From NCBI GenBank assembly GCA_001871325.1, contig MNVA01000037.1, positions 1-58,227 on the forward strand: a stretch of 58,227 bases of DNA. The letters are read 5' to 3'. Position 1 is the stretch's first letter, and each line of letters begins with the position of its first letter. The DNA is from Ignavibacteria bacterium CG1_02_37_35. Lineage in GTDB: Bacteria > Bacteroidota > Ignavibacteria > Ignavibacteriales > Ignavibacteriaceae. The translations under genes were made by a program, and so were the position numbers. The notes beneath the pieces are model-generated. The model did not search any database. It was not told the DNA's origin and saw nothing but the letters and a program-made list of their open reading frames with translations. Positions 17,788 through 27,418 of the stretch are shown here, one piece after another.

Positions 17788-19140
17788 ATGGATTTGCAAA
17801 ACAAAAAAATAACGATTCTCGGTGCTGAAAGAAGCGGCAGGGGTGCGGCAATTCTCGTTAAAAAGCTTGGCGGCTCTCCTTTTGTAAGTGATTTTGCAGA
17901 TGAAAAGAAAATTGAAAAGTCTTTAGCTGAATTAGAAGCTGCCGGGATTCCTTATGAAGCGGGTCAACACTCTGATAAAGTTTTTGATTGCGATTTTATA
18001 ATTATTAGTCCGGGTGTTCCGTCTTCATCTAAAATTGTTCTTCAGGCAAAAGAAAAAAATATTCCAATTATTAGTGAGCTTGAATTCGCATCCCGTTTTT
18101 GCATAGGGAAAATAATTGCAATTACAGGCACTAACGGTAAAACTACAACTACCTCATTGATGGATCATGTCATCAATCTGAGCGGTAAAAAATCCTATGC
18201 CGCCGGAAATATTGGTTCCGCATTTTCTGAAATCGTTTTGGATGTGAAAGAAAATGAGTTCGTTTCTCTTGAAGTATCAAGCTTTCAGCTTGATTTCACG
18301 GAGAACTTCAATTCATTTATTTCTATCATTTTGAACATTACTCCTGATCACATGAACAGATACGACAATAGTCTTGAAAATTATGCACAGGCAAAGTTTT
18401 CTATTTGCAAACATCAAACCGGTGAACAAATATTTATTAAAAATGCCGATGATGAAATTCTTAAGAAATACTCATTCGAAACAAATGCAGAAATAAAAAA
18501 TTTTTCGCTGACGAAAGAATTACAAAACGGCGCTTTTGTTTCCGGCGGGGAAATAATTTACATGGATCACGGGAAAACCTTTTTTAGCTGCAACGTGAAC
18601 GAAATTTCTTTGCCCGGGGATCATAACCGCGCGAATGCTATGGCTGTGATAATTGCGGCAAATTGTATCGGTCTTCCTCAAGAAAAAATTATTGAAGGAC
18701 TTCGCTCTTTTCAGGGAGTAGAACATAGATTAGAGTTAGTTGAAGACATTAATGGAGTTAAGTATATCAATGATTCAAAAGCGACGAATGTTGATGCTGT
18801 TTGGTACGCTTTAAAAAGTTTTGACCAACCTCTGTTTCTTATCCTTGGAGGACAAGACAAGGGGAATGACTATGACCAGATTAAAGAACTAGTGAAAAAG
18901 AAAGTTAAAAAGATATATGCCATCGGTTCCTCCGCAGAAAGGGTATTTAAATATTTCCATACAACCGTTAAAGTTGAGATTAAAGATTCAATGGAAGAGT
19001 GTGTAAAAGCTGCAAATCAGGATACGAGAGAAGGAGACATCGTTCTTCTTTCGCCAGCCTGCGCCAGTTTTGATATGTTTGAAAATTACGAACATCGCGG
19101 TAGAGTTTTTAAGCAAGCAGTAGGAGAATTACAAAAATGA
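17788..19140 (+). CDS. murD: UDP-MurNAc-L-alanine D-glutamate ligase MurD
   Basis: The 450-residue ligase adds D-Glu to UDP-MurNAc-L-Ala. The N-terminal Rossmann domain begins ITILGAERSGRGAAILVKKLG, and IISPGVPSSS follows. The ATP loop is AITGTNGKTTTTSLMDH. Later motifs are SLEVSSFQLD, NITPDHMNRY, VEHRLELVEDINGVKYINDSKATNVDAV, and the C-terminal LSPACASFDMFENYEHRG. It starts 2 bases after mraY and overlaps ftsW by 4 bases. Confidence 0.96.
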   Translation: MDLQNKKITILGAERSGRGAAILVKKLGGSPFVSDFADEKKIEKSLAELEAAGIPYEAGQHSDKVFDCDFIIISPGVPSSSKIVLQAKEKNIPIISELEFASRFCIGKIIAITGTNGKTTTTSLMDHVINLSGKKSYAAGNIGSAFSEIVLDVKENEFVSLEVSSFQLDFTENFNSFISIILNITPDHMNRYDNSLENYAQAKFSICKHQTGEQIFIKNADDEILKKYSFETNAEIKNFSLTKELQNGAFVSGGEIIYMDHGKTFFSCNVNEISLPGDHNRANAMAVIIAANCIGLPQEKIIEGLRSFQGVEHRLELVEDINGVKYINDSKATNVDAVWYALKSFDQPLFLILGGQDKGNDYDQIKELVKKKVKKIYAIGSSAERVFKYFHTTVKVEIKDSMEECVKAANQDTREGDIVLLSPACASFDMFENYEHRGRVFKQAVGELQK

Positions 19141-20252
19141 AACGTCTGCCCGTCTTATTATTTCTCGGTTCTTTTTTCTTAATTCTTTTTGGATTGTACC
19201 TGGTGATGAGCGCCAGCAGCACATACAGCGGTTACAAGTTTGCGGATCAGTTCCATATGTTCAATAATCACCTATTTAAAGCTTTTGGCGGAATTATTTT
19301 AATGATGATTATTGCCTTTGTTCCATACGAAAATTATAAAAAATATTCAAAGATGATTCTCTTCGGAGTTGTGGCATTGCTTATCATTACCCTCTTCGTC
19401 TCAACAAAAATAAAAGGGGCACACCGTTGGTTAGATTTAGGATTTGTAAGTTTTCAAACATCCGAGATTGCAAAAATCGCTCTTTTTATTCACCTGGCTG
19501 CTTTGCTTGAAGAAAAAGGGGAAAATATAAAAATATTTAAGGGGGGGTTGCGTTATGCGCTCATCTGGATTTTTGGCATTGCAGTATTAATTTTTATTCA
19601 ACCAAATATTAGCAGCGGATTAATTTTATTGTTCATCAGTTTTCTTATCTTGTTTATCGGTGGAGCGAAACTAAAACACTTATTTGCCTCAGTTTTCATT
19701 GCAGGCTCTCTCGTTGCGATGACAGCTATGCTCTTCCGGCATTCACGTGAACGAATTCTCACGTTTTTTTCAAGCTTGCAGGATGGTGGTGCTATCAATG
19801 ATCAGGTTAGGCAAGCTATCGTTGGATTGGCAACCGGGCATTGGATCGGAGTTGGGTTTGGACATAGTAATCAAAGGAATTTATTTCTCCCCGAAGCTTA
19901 TGGTGATTTTATTTTCGCTATTCTTGGAGAGGAGACAGGCTTTGTCGGTGTGGTGGTTATGCTGCTTATTTATTTAAGTTTATTTTTTATTGGAATTGTT
20001 ATTGCGAAAAATGCAAAGGATCTTTTTGGTCAGTATTTAGGATTTGCAATTTCCTTTTCTTTTATAGCATCTGCTTTTATTAATGCATCTGTTGCCACCG
20101 GATTACTTCCAACAACCGGACTACCTTTACCGTTTCTTAGTTATGGAGGTACTTCCATGACAATTTTATGCGCATCAGTCGGAATATTAATAAACATCGG
20201 GTTAACAAGCGCGAAACAAAAGATTGAACAAGAGGCAGCGGTAACAGCTTGA
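19137..20252 (+). CDS. ftsW: Septal peptidoglycan glycosyltransferase FtsW
   Basis: A 371-residue SEDS-family membrane protein that polymerises lipid II at the septum with FtsI. About ten hydrophobic segments are seen. Family motifs include KGAHRWLDLGFVSFQTSEIAKIA, GGAINDQVRQAIVGLATGHWIGVGFGHSNQRN, and AILGEETGFVGVV, in which a conserved Glu lies. The terminal signature TGLPLPFLSYGGTSM is also present. It overlaps both murD (ATGA) and murG (TTGA), so translation of the three is probably coupled. Confidence 0.95.
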   Translation: MKRLPVLLFLGSFFLILFGLYLVMSASSTYSGYKFADQFHMFNNHLFKAFGGIILMMIIAFVPYENYKKYSKMILFGVVALLIITLFVSTKIKGAHRWLDLGFVSFQTSEIAKIALFIHLAALLEEKGENIKIFKGGLRYALIWIFGIAVLIFIQPNISSGLILLFISFLILFIGGAKLKHLFASVFIAGSLVAMTAMLFRHSRERILTFFSSLQDGGAINDQVRQAIVGLATGHWIGVGFGHSNQRNLFLPEAYGDFIFAILGEETGFVGVVVMLLIYLSLFFIGIVIAKNAKDLFGQYLGFAISFSFIASAFINASVATGLLPTTGLPLPFLSYGGTSMTILCASVGILINIGLTSAKQKIEQEAAVTA

Positions 20253-21349
20253 AAACGACATCCCCATATCGTTTCCTGTTTGCCGGCGGTGGAACCGGGG
20301 GACATCTATTTCCGGCGGTAGCAGTTGCGGAAAAAATTCGTTTGCTGAAACCTGAAGCCGAATTCTTGTTCATAGGAACGAGATCAAAAATTGAAGGAAG
20401 AGTTGTTCCGAAACTCGGTTTTCAGTTCAAACCGATCTGGATAAAGGGTTTCGCAAGAAAATTTACAGTCGAAAATTTTCTCTTTCCCGTCAAACTATTG
20501 GTGAGCGTTTTTCAATCAATATTTTATTGTATGAAGTTTAAACCAAAAGTAGCCATTGGATCCGGCGGGTATGTTGCTGGTCCGGCAATTTTTGCTGCAA
20601 ATCTTTTAGGTGCGAAAGTAATTTTACTTGAACAAAATAGTTTTCCCGGCATTACAACTCGTTTGCTTGAAAAATACGCACAGGAAATTCATGTGAGTTA
20701 CGAAAGCTCAAAAAAATATTTTAAGAAAAATAAAATCCTTTTTGTAACAGGAAATCCTGTCCGAAATCTAAATGTGCTTATTAATAAGGAACAAGCTTTA
20801 GAAAAACTTCAACTTTCAGCGGATAAAAGGACTCTTCTTCTCTTAGGAGGGAGTTTAGGTGCGAAGAAATTAAATCAGATGATGGGGCAAGAATTGGCGT
20901 TACTGCTTGAGAATGGTCTACAGATTATTTGGCAGACAGGGCATCTGTATTATGAACAATATAAAAATTTGCAAAACGCCGATTGTAAAGTAATGGCTTT
21001 TGTAGAAGATATGCAGCTTGTTTACTCTGCTTGTGATGCTCTTCTGTCGCGCGCAGGCGCAACAACAATTGCAGAAATCACTTCCTATGGAGTAGCATCT
21101 ATTTTGGTCCCATCGCCAAATGTTGCGGAAAATCATCAATACTTTAATGCAAAAGCTTTAGTTGATGAGGGTGCAGCAATTCTTTTGGAAGAAAAAAATA
21201 TCGAAGAAGAATTCGCACATGAAATTCTAATTCTAATTAAAAATAATAACGAACTTAATAAACTACGGGCAAACGCAAAAGCAATGGGAAGACCAAACGC
21301 TGCGGAAGAAATTGCCCAACGCGCTTTAATGCTTGCAGAACAATATTAA
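20249..21349 (+). CDS. murG: Lipid II synthase MurG
   Basis: The 366-residue peripheral membrane glycosyltransferase adds GlcNAc to lipid I. The N-terminal G-loop GGGTGGHLFPAVAVAE, the second loop SGGYVAGP, and EQNSFPGITTRLL are all present. The C-terminal donor site shows LGGSLGAKKLN, SRAGATTIAEI and PNVAENHQYFNAKAL. The start is a TTG whose TGA-overlapping position (TTGA) matches the tight junction with ftsW; no better start gives the glycine-rich loop in its normal place. Confidence 0.95.
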   Translation: MKTTSPYRFLFAGGGTGGHLFPAVAVAEKIRLLKPEAEFLFIGTRSKIEGRVVPKLGFQFKPIWIKGFARKFTVENFLFPVKLLVSVFQSIFYCMKFKPKVAIGSGGYVAGPAIFAANLLGAKVILLEQNSFPGITTRLLEKYAQEIHVSYESSKKYFKKNKILFVTGNPVRNLNVLINKEQALEKLQLSADKRTLLLLGGSLGAKKLNQMMGQELALLLENGLQIIWQTGHLYYEQYKNLQNADCKVMAFVEDMQLVYSACDALLSRAGATTIAEITSYGVASILVPSPNVAENHQYFNAKALVDEGAAILLEEKNIEEEFAHEILILIKNNNELNKLRANAKAMGRPNAAEEIAQRALMLAEQY

Positions 21350-21362
21350 GAAATGAGAAACA

Positions 21363-22733
21363 ATGTTTAAAAATATTAAAAAAGTTCACTTCGTCGGCAT
21401 CGGCGGAATAGGTATGAGCGGCATCGCTGAAATTCTTCTCAACCAGGGATTTGAAATCACGGGTTCGGATAAAAGTTATTCTGAAGTAACAAACAGGCTT
21501 CAGGAACTCGGCATTAAAGTTTATGAAGGACATTCACCTGAAAATTTGAAAGATGCTGATGTGCTTGTTTATTCATCCGCTGTATCGCTTGATAACCCTG
21601 AAGTGAAAGAAGCCCTTGAAAGGAAAATTCCTGTTATTAAAAGAGCAGAAATGCTCGCAGAATGTATGCGCATGAAATACGGGATCGGCATTGCGGGTAC
21701 TCACGGAAAGACAACTACTACCTCAATGGTCGGATTGGTTTTAACGGAAGGAAATATTGATCCAACTATCATTGTCGGAGGAAAACTCAGCGGACTTGGC
21801 GGTACAAACGCCAGACTTGGGAACGGAGAATTTATTGTTGTGGAAGCAGATGAATTTGATAGAACGTTTTTAAAACTTACTCCCACAATTGCAGCGATAA
21901 CCACATTAGAGCAAGAGCACCTTGATACCTACAAAGACCTTGATGATATTAAAGAAGCTTTCATTGCTTTTGCTAATAAAGTTCCATTCTATGGTTTTGT
22001 CGTCCTCTGTTTAGATGAACCGGCGCTTCAGGATATTCTTCCGCACATTAATAAAAAAGTAATAACTTACGGGACAACTTCTCAAGCCGATATGCGCGCA
22101 ACAGAGATCAAACATTCGGAATTTATTAGTACCTACAAAGTTATTTATAGAGGAAATGAACTTGGGAACATAAAACTTAGTAATCCAGGTTTGCACTATG
22201 TTAAAAATTCTCTTGTTGCAGTAATTATTGGTTTAGAATTAGGTTTAGAATTTCCAACTATTAAAAAAGCGCTCGAATCATTTAGTGGTGTTTACCGTAG
22301 GTTTGAAATAAAATATAACAAAGAAGTTTTAGTGCTCGATGATTATGCCCATCATCCTACCGAAACCTCTGCTACTTTAGCAGGTATCCGTTCCGGCTGG
22401 AATAGGCGTTTGGTAGCTGTATTTCAACCTCATTTGTTTTCGAGAACCCGTGATTTTTATGAGGAGTTCGGCAGATCATTTCTGAATTCGGATATTTTTA
22501 TTTGCACTGAGGTTTACCCTGCCAGGGAAGAACCAATCGCCGGAGTATCCGGTGAATTGATAGCCGAAGCAGCAAAAAAATTCGGACATAAAAATGTTTT
22601 TTACATAAAAAACAAAAATGATATTCCAAATTTTTTAAGCGAAATTAGAAAAAATGGAGATATCATTGTAACCATGGGAGCCGGAGATATTTGGAAATTC
22701 GGTGAAACATTTGTTAAGACATTAATAAATTAA
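21363..22733 (+). CDS. murC: UDP-MurNAc L-alanine ligase MurC
   Basis: The 456-residue ligase adds the first amino acid to UDP-MurNAc. The N-terminal dinucleotide-like motif VHFVGIGGIGMSGIAEIL, the ATP loop AGTHGKTTTTSMVG and VVEADEFDRTFL are visible. Further motifs are TTLEQEHLDTY, the C-terminal LDDYAHHPTETSATL, and QPHLFSRTRDF. In many genomes murB and ddl follow; here the next gene is ftsQ-like, so those functions must be encoded elsewhere. Confidence 0.96.
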   Translation: MFKNIKKVHFVGIGGIGMSGIAEILLNQGFEITGSDKSYSEVTNRLQELGIKVYEGHSPENLKDADVLVYSSAVSLDNPEVKEALERKIPVIKRAEMLAECMRMKYGIGIAGTHGKTTTTSMVGLVLTEGNIDPTIIVGGKLSGLGGTNARLGNGEFIVVEADEFDRTFLKLTPTIAAITTLEQEHLDTYKDLDDIKEAFIAFANKVPFYGFVVLCLDEPALQDILPHINKKVITYGTTSQADMRATEIKHSEFISTYKVIYRGNELGNIKLSNPGLHYVKNSLVAVIIGLELGLEFPTIKKALESFSGVYRRFEIKYNKEVLVLDDYAHHPTETSATLAGIRSGWNRRLVAVFQPHLFSRTRDFYEEFGRSFLNSDIFICTEVYPAREEPIAGVSGELIAEAAKKFGHKNVFYIKNKNDIPNFLSEIRKNGDIIVTMGAGDIWKFGETFVKTLIN

Positions 22734-22747
22734 TTATTTATTGATTT

Positions 22748-23491
22748 ATGCATAAAATCGTTAGTATAACGTTGTTTTCATTCTTAATTTTATTTTTAAT
22801 ATTAGTTGGATTTTTTTCATCGAAAAAAACAGAAGGTGAAGTGCTTCGAACTGTTGATTTACAAGGTTGTAATCTCTTATCGATGAGTGAGTATCTGATA
22901 TTTGCGAACATCAATACGGAAAGGGATTTAAGAAAATATTCTCTTTCCTCACTTCGTGAAAGATTTTTACAGCACCCTTACGTTGGAAATGCTTCCGTGC
23001 TGATTGATGTAGATAAAAAAGTGTACATAACCATTGAAGAAAAATCATTTGAAGCCGTTGCACTTCTGCATAAACAAGTATGTTTAATTAGTTCTCAAAA
23101 CGAAATTATTCCGATTCTTCCTAATACGGAAGTTCTCGACTTTCCGGTTCTTACAAATTTATCGGAGAATAGTGTGGAAAAAGAAATTGAACGGAACAGG
23201 GATGTTCAGAGAGCATTTACTATAATCCGCTCCGCAAGAAAAATGAGTGATAATCTTTCTCAATCTATTTCTGAAATTAATTTACATAATGGAGGGGATA
23301 TCACCCTTTCACTTTTGCATGGAACTTCAGTTATCTTTCTTGGAAAAAAAAATTTAACGGAAAAAATTTATACACTTGATGCGCTAATAAAACAGATAGG
23401 AAACAGAATCTCTTTGGCAAATACAAATTATATCGACCTTCGGTATGCCGGTAATATTTTTATCGGTACAGATGAGAACGCGGGAATATAA
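22748..23491 (+). CDS. ftsQ: FtsQ/DivIB-like division protein
   Basis: A 247-residue bitopic protein with one N-terminal membrane helix (about residues 5-24) and a periplasmic region. The region begins with a weak POTRA-like segment, SLRERFLQHPYVGNASVLIDVDKKVYITIEE (about residues 69-99). In the family this segment binds the divisome partners FtsB and FtsL. Sequence identity to known FtsQ is low by eye. The call rests on topology, the HPYV motif and the murC-ftsQ-ftsA position. Its stop directly abuts the ftsA start. Confidence 0.78.
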   Translation: MHKIVSITLFSFLILFLILVGFFSSKKTEGEVLRTVDLQGCNLLSMSEYLIFANINTERDLRKYSLSSLRERFLQHPYVGNASVLIDVDKKVYITIEEKSFEAVALLHKQVCLISSQNEIIPILPNTEVLDFPVLTNLSENSVEKEIERNRDVQRAFTIIRSARKMSDNLSQSISEINLHNGGDITLSLLHGTSVIFLGKKNLTEKIYTLDALIKQIGNRISLANTNYIDLRYAGNIFIGTDENAGI

Positions 23492-24736
23492 ATGAAAAAA
23501 CAGATTATTGCCGGTTTAGATTTAGGTACAACAAAAGTTTGTGCGGTCATCGCTGAAAAAACTGACAGCGATCGTTTTAAAATCCTCGGCTTTGGAGTTG
23601 CTCCATCCGAAGGCCTGCACAGAGGGTTAGTTGCTAATATTTCTAAAACTGCCGAGGCTATTAAAGCGGCAGTTTCTATTGCATCCAATAGAGCAGGGCT
23701 TAAATTTCCGGCGGTAAATGTTGGTGTAGCCGGTGAACATATTACAAGTATGCGGCATAGAAATTATGTTACGATAACAAATGAAGAGCATGAAATTACA
23801 AAAGAAGATCTTGATCGGCTCGAAGCTGATGTTCATACGATAAGAATACCTTCCGATCGTCAGATACTTCATATTATTCCCGAAGAATTTTTTGTTGATT
23901 ACCAAGGTGGAATTGAAAATCCTATTGGGATGTCGGGTTCCCGCCTGGAGGCAACTAATCATGTGGTCTTAGCATCAATTCCGGCGATTCAAAATATCAG
24001 AAAATCAGTTGAACGGGCTGGTTTGCAAATTCAACAATTAATTTTGCAGCCGATCGCTTCAAGTTCATCGGTATTAGACGATAGTGAAAGGGATCTTGGA
24101 GTTTTGTTGATTGATATTGGCGGAGGAACCACGGATATAGCTGTTATCCATCGTAAGGCAATTAAACATTCGAAAGTCTTTGGTGTAGCCGGTTACCAGG
24201 TTACCAACGATATCAGAGAAACCCTCGGTGTTGTTACTGAAGAAGCTGAGACTTTAAAAAAGCAATTTGGATACGCAACTGAAACTGCTATAATAAAAGA
24301 AGAGCAGATTTTAATTAAGGGCGTCGGTGCAAGAGGGAATACACGGATTCCGATTAGTTTACTTACCCAGATAATCAGTTTAAGGATGAGAGAACTTTTT
24401 ACTCTAATTGATCACGAAATAAAAAATTCGGGATTCAAGAATAAAATTAAAGCCGGGATAGTTCTTACCGGCGGCGGCTCTCTTCTTCGTGGAACTACAG
24501 AATTAGCTGAAGAGGTTTTCGGTCTTCCGGCAAGAATTGGTGTCCCTCTTGAAATTGCCACCGGAGGTATGACCGAAATCGAAAAACCTGAATTTGCTAC
24601 GGTTGCAGGTTTGATTTGTGGTATTCCAGGGAGTACCGTTGAAACAATTGAAGTTATTGAAAAAGATACAAAAAAGAAAAAAAATAAAACCAAAGAATTT
24701 TGGAACAATTTCCGTCAATTTTTTGATGAATTATAA
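23492..24736 (+). CDS. ftsA: Cell division actin-like ATPase FtsA
   Basis: The 414-residue actin-fold protein tethers FtsZ filaments to the membrane. Phosphate-1 loop AGLDLGTTKVCAVIAE, phosphate-2 loop LLIDIGGGTTDIAVIHRKA, and the adenosine loop GIVLTGGGSLLRG are clear. The 1C domain lies between residues about 85 and 165. The C terminus ends in a basic stretch followed by an amphipathic, Trp/Phe-rich helix (EFWNNFRQFFDEL), as expected of the membrane-targeting sequence. It lies 20 bases ahead of ftsZ. Confidence 0.96.
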   Translation: MKKQIIAGLDLGTTKVCAVIAEKTDSDRFKILGFGVAPSEGLHRGLVANISKTAEAIKAAVSIASNRAGLKFPAVNVGVAGEHITSMRHRNYVTITNEEHEITKEDLDRLEADVHTIRIPSDRQILHIIPEEFFVDYQGGIENPIGMSGSRLEATNHVVLASIPAIQNIRKSVERAGLQIQQLILQPIASSSSVLDDSERDLGVLLIDIGGGTTDIAVIHRKAIKHSKVFGVAGYQVTNDIRETLGVVTEEAETLKKQFGYATETAIIKEEQILIKGVGARGNTRIPISLLTQIISLRMRELFTLIDHEIKNSGFKNKIKAGIVLTGGGSLLRGTTELAEEVFGLPARIGVPLEIATGGMTEIEKPEFATVAGLICGIPGSTVETIEVIEKDTKKKKNKTKEFWNNFRQFFDEL

Positions 24737-24756
24737 AATAACTATGGAGTAATCAC

Positions 24757-26046
24757 ATGGCTAATTTCGCTACAATCGATCGTTCAAAATCATCCGGCGC
24801 TTCACTTAAAGTTGTGGGTGTGGGTGGCGGTGGCTGCAACGCTGTTGAATCTATGATAAAAAGAGGATTAAACGGAGTTGAGTACGTTGCCGTTAATACT
24901 GATGCACAAGTGCTTGAAAGTAACGATGCCCAGCACAAAGTCCAGATTGGAACCAAGATGACCAAGGGACTTGGAGCTGGAGCTGATCCTAATGTTGGAC
25001 GTAAAGCCGCTGAAGAAGACCGTGAAAAAATTGCGGAAGTTTTGAGTGGAGCAGATATGGTTTTTGTTACCTCAGGTATGGGTGGTGGAACCGGAACCGG
25101 CGCAGCCCCTATCGTGGCTTCAATTGCAAAAAGTTTAGGGGCTTTGGTCGTAGCAATTGTTACGAAACCATTTCGTTGGGAAGGGAAGCAACGTATGCTC
25201 AACTCTGAAGCGGGTATCCAAGAGTTGAAGCAGTTTGTTGACAGCCTTATTGTTATTCCGAACGACCGCCTTATTTCGATAATAGATAAGAATACAAATG
25301 CCTTCACTGCGTTTGACAAACCTAACGAATTGCTCTATGAGGCAACTCGCGGAATAGCCGACATTATTACCGTTGAAGGATTGATAAACGTTGACTTTGC
25401 GGATGTTCGCTCGGTGATGAATCAAAGCGGTATTGCAATTATGGGCTGCGGTATTGCAAGCGGCGAGAACAGAGCTGTTGAAGCCGCACAAAAGGCGATC
25501 TCAAGTCCATTGCTTGACGGAATAAGTATTAAAGGAGCAAAGAGCGTTCTCTTAAATGTTACAGGATCGAGCAACTTGACAATGCAGGAAATCTACGATG
25601 GTAATAATGTAATTTTCGAAGCCACCGGCGCTGAAAGTAATATGATCTTTGGATGCGTTCAAAAAGAATCTATGAATGATTACGTCTCCTACACGGTTAT
25701 TGCAACCGGGTTTGATGATGCAAAAAAATCTTTTGGTAAAAAATCTTCTTCGCTTTTTCAAAACCAGGAAAAAAGTTCAAAGAATGAACAAGTCTCCAGA
25801 ACATTTTCATTTAATTTTGATGAAGTGAAGAATGAGAATTTAGATGAACCGACAATTGCGCGCATTAATCTGAAATCCCCGGCAGCTACATTGTCTGAAG
25901 AAGAAGAATCGGTCTCTCCTGGTTTTACGTTCGATCGGTTTAAAAATGTAAGAATGGATGATATGGAGAAAGAAAAAACGAAGAAAAATATTTCAAATGA
26001 GGATGAAGATGAAAGTTCAAGTTTCCTTAGGATGATAATGGATTAA
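24757..26046 (+). CDS. ftsZ: Cell division tubulin-like GTPase FtsZ
   Basis: The 429-residue GTPase forms the division ring. Motifs are GVGGGGCNAVESM, the tubulin signature GGGTGTGAAP, NVDFADVRSVM, and the GTPase core running to about residue 320. A variable, charged linker of about 95 residues follows. The extreme C terminus, SSSFLRMIMD, keeps the FLR pattern of the conserved peptide that binds FtsA and other partners. The ATG is preceded by GGAG. It is the last dcw gene; no convincing intrinsic terminator follows. Confidence 0.97.
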   Translation: MANFATIDRSKSSGASLKVVGVGGGGCNAVESMIKRGLNGVEYVAVNTDAQVLESNDAQHKVQIGTKMTKGLGAGADPNVGRKAAEEDREKIAEVLSGADMVFVTSGMGGGTGTGAAPIVASIAKSLGALVVAIVTKPFRWEGKQRMLNSEAGIQELKQFVDSLIVIPNDRLISIIDKNTNAFTAFDKPNELLYEATRGIADIITVEGLINVDFADVRSVMNQSGIAIMGCGIASGENRAVEAAQKAISSPLLDGISIKGAKSVLLNVTGSSNLTMQEIYDGNNVIFEATGAESNMIFGCVQKESMNDYVSYTVIATGFDDAKKSFGKKSSSLFQNQEKSSKNEQVSRTFSFNFDEVKNENLDEPTIARINLKSPAATLSEEEESVSPGFTFDRFKNVRMDDMEKEKTKKNISNEDEDESSSFLRMIMD

Positions 26047-26086
26047 TAAAAAACTGCACAACACTCCATCCCAACACCGGAGTATG

Positions 26087-26281
26087 CTATTCATCTATGT
26101 ATCTTGATTCAATGGAGATATTTTCTTCCTGGTCTATTTGAACAATGATTCTGTTTGGTCTGCAGCAGATGCGGCAATCCTCAACAAAATCTTGTTTTCC
26201 GTTTATCGTTAGATCAACGTCAACGGTGTTATGAATCCCGCAATATTGGCAAATCCATACCAAATCTTCTTCAACTTGCAT
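26087..26281 (-). CDS. CPXCG-type cysteine-rich small protein
   Basis: A 64-residue protein with a four-cysteine pattern: CQYCG at residues 11-15 and a second pair in DCRICCRPN near residue 38. Spacing and length match the CPXCG-motif family of small putative zinc-ribbon proteins, whose function is unknown to me. It ends with a short acidic tail. It is transcribed toward ftsZ and away from the Sua5-type gene, and so probably stands alone. Confidence 0.8.
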   Translation of the reverse strand: MQVEEDLVWICQYCGIHNTVDVDLTINGKQDFVEDCRICCRPNRIIVQIDQEENISIESRYIDE

Positions 26282-26387
26282 GAGAAATTCCTTTCGTGAA
26301 TTAAAAGCAGCTAATAAAAATATTAACTAACCGCAAAATTCACTTTCTAATCATTAAAGTCAACAACTACATTTTTACTTTTTCTTA

Positions 26388-26420
26388 TTGTGCAACAACC
26401 ATTACAAGTGAGTATATTTA
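26388..26420 (+). promoter_or_regulatory. Putative promoter of the Sua5-type gene
   Basis: TTGTGC (26388-26393), a 19-bp spacer and TATATTTA (26413-26420) lie 20 bases before the ATG at 26441. The same TATATTTAC word stands at a similar distance before hrcA (35443). The spacing is longer than the classical sigma-70 optimum but suits the Bacteroidota-type TAnnTTTG element. Confidence 0.4.
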
Positions 26421-26440
26421 CAAGAATAAATAAATGAATT

Positions 26441-27418
26441 ATGGAAGAAACGGTCAGAGAACAAATAAAATATGCTGCGCAAATTATCCGCAACGGCGGG
26501 TTGGTCGCATTCCCAACTGAAACTGTTTATGGGCTTGGCGCTGATGGATTAAACCCGGTCGCTGTTGCAAAGATATTTGAAGTTAAAAATAGGCCTACTT
26601 TTAATCCCCTTATTTTGCATATCGAAAATGAAGACCGACTTAATTCGGTATGCAATATACCGAGCGACAAAGTGTATGATCTTATTCAGGAGTTTTGGCC
26701 CGGTCCCTTAACTTTGGTTTTACCGAAAAAACCAAACGTCCCCGAGATTGTCACAGGTGGATTTCCTAACGTTGGGGTTAGAATGCCTGACAATTTGATT
26801 GCACTGGAATTAATTAAAGAAAGCGATACCCCAATTGCGGCTCCCAGCGCTAATCTTTTCGGCCATTTAAGCCCAACCCGCGCCGGACACGTTCAAAAGC
26901 AGTTTGGCGACAAAATTGATATGATCCTTGATGGCGGTAAATGCAGCGTTGGAATTGAATCCACTATTCTTTTAGTTGAAGAGGAAGAAGTTACGTTATT
27001 GAGACCGGGAGGAATTCCTCTTGAATCTCTTAGAGAAGTAATTGGAGAGATTACACTCTTTCCCAAAAAAACTGATCGGCCCAATTCTTCCGGACAACTG
27101 GCTTACCATTATTCTCCTCAAACACCGCTTCGGATTTTAACAATTGAGAATATTGAAAAGTATAAAGATGAAAAAATTGGTGCAATATTCTTTAAAGGGA
27201 ATGATTCGAAATTTAAGTTTGAAAAGGAAATTATTTTATCTCGTTCAGGTTCTCTAAGCGAAGCGGCTGCCAATCTTTTTTCCACGCTTCACAAGCTTGA
27301 TGAGCTGCAGCTCGGCTGTATCCTCATTGAACCAATCCCGCAGGAAGGGCTTGGCGTAGCTTTGATGGATCGTATTCAGAAAGCTATTGCGAAGTATGAG
27401 ATGAAGCAAATATTATGA
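26441..27418 (+). CDS. L-threonylcarbamoyladenylate synthase (Sua5/TsaC type)
   Basis: The 325-residue enzyme makes threonylcarbamoyl-AMP from threonine, bicarbonate and ATP for the universal tRNA modification t6A. The YrdC domain spans about residues 10-205, with FPTETVYGLGADG, VGVRMPDN, AAPSANLFGHLSPT and LRPGGIP. The linker HYSPQTPLRI and a C-terminal Sua5 domain follow, so this is the long Sua5 (TsaC2) form rather than the short TsaC. Its 3' end overlaps the convergent menE gene by 35 bases. Confidence 0.93.
   Translation: MEETVREQIKYAAQIIRNGGLVAFPTETVYGLGADGLNPVAVAKIFEVKNRPTFNPLILHIENEDRLNSVCNIPSDKVYDLIQEFWPGPLTLVLPKKPNVPEIVTGGFPNVGVRMPDNLIALELIKESDTPIAAPSANLFGHLSPTRAGHVQKQFGDKIDMILDGGKCSVGIESTILLVEEEEVTLLRPGGIPLESLREVIGEITLFPKKTDRPNSSGQLAYHYSPQTPLRILTIENIEKYKDEKIGAIFFKGNDSKFKFEKEIILSRSGSLSEAAANLFSTLHKLDELQLGCILIEPIPQEGLGVALMDRIQKAIAKYEMKQIL

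Noticed and set aside
26063-26083. ACTCC/GGAGT inverted repeat after ftsZ as a terminator
   Set aside because: Only five pairs, a wide loop and no T-run.
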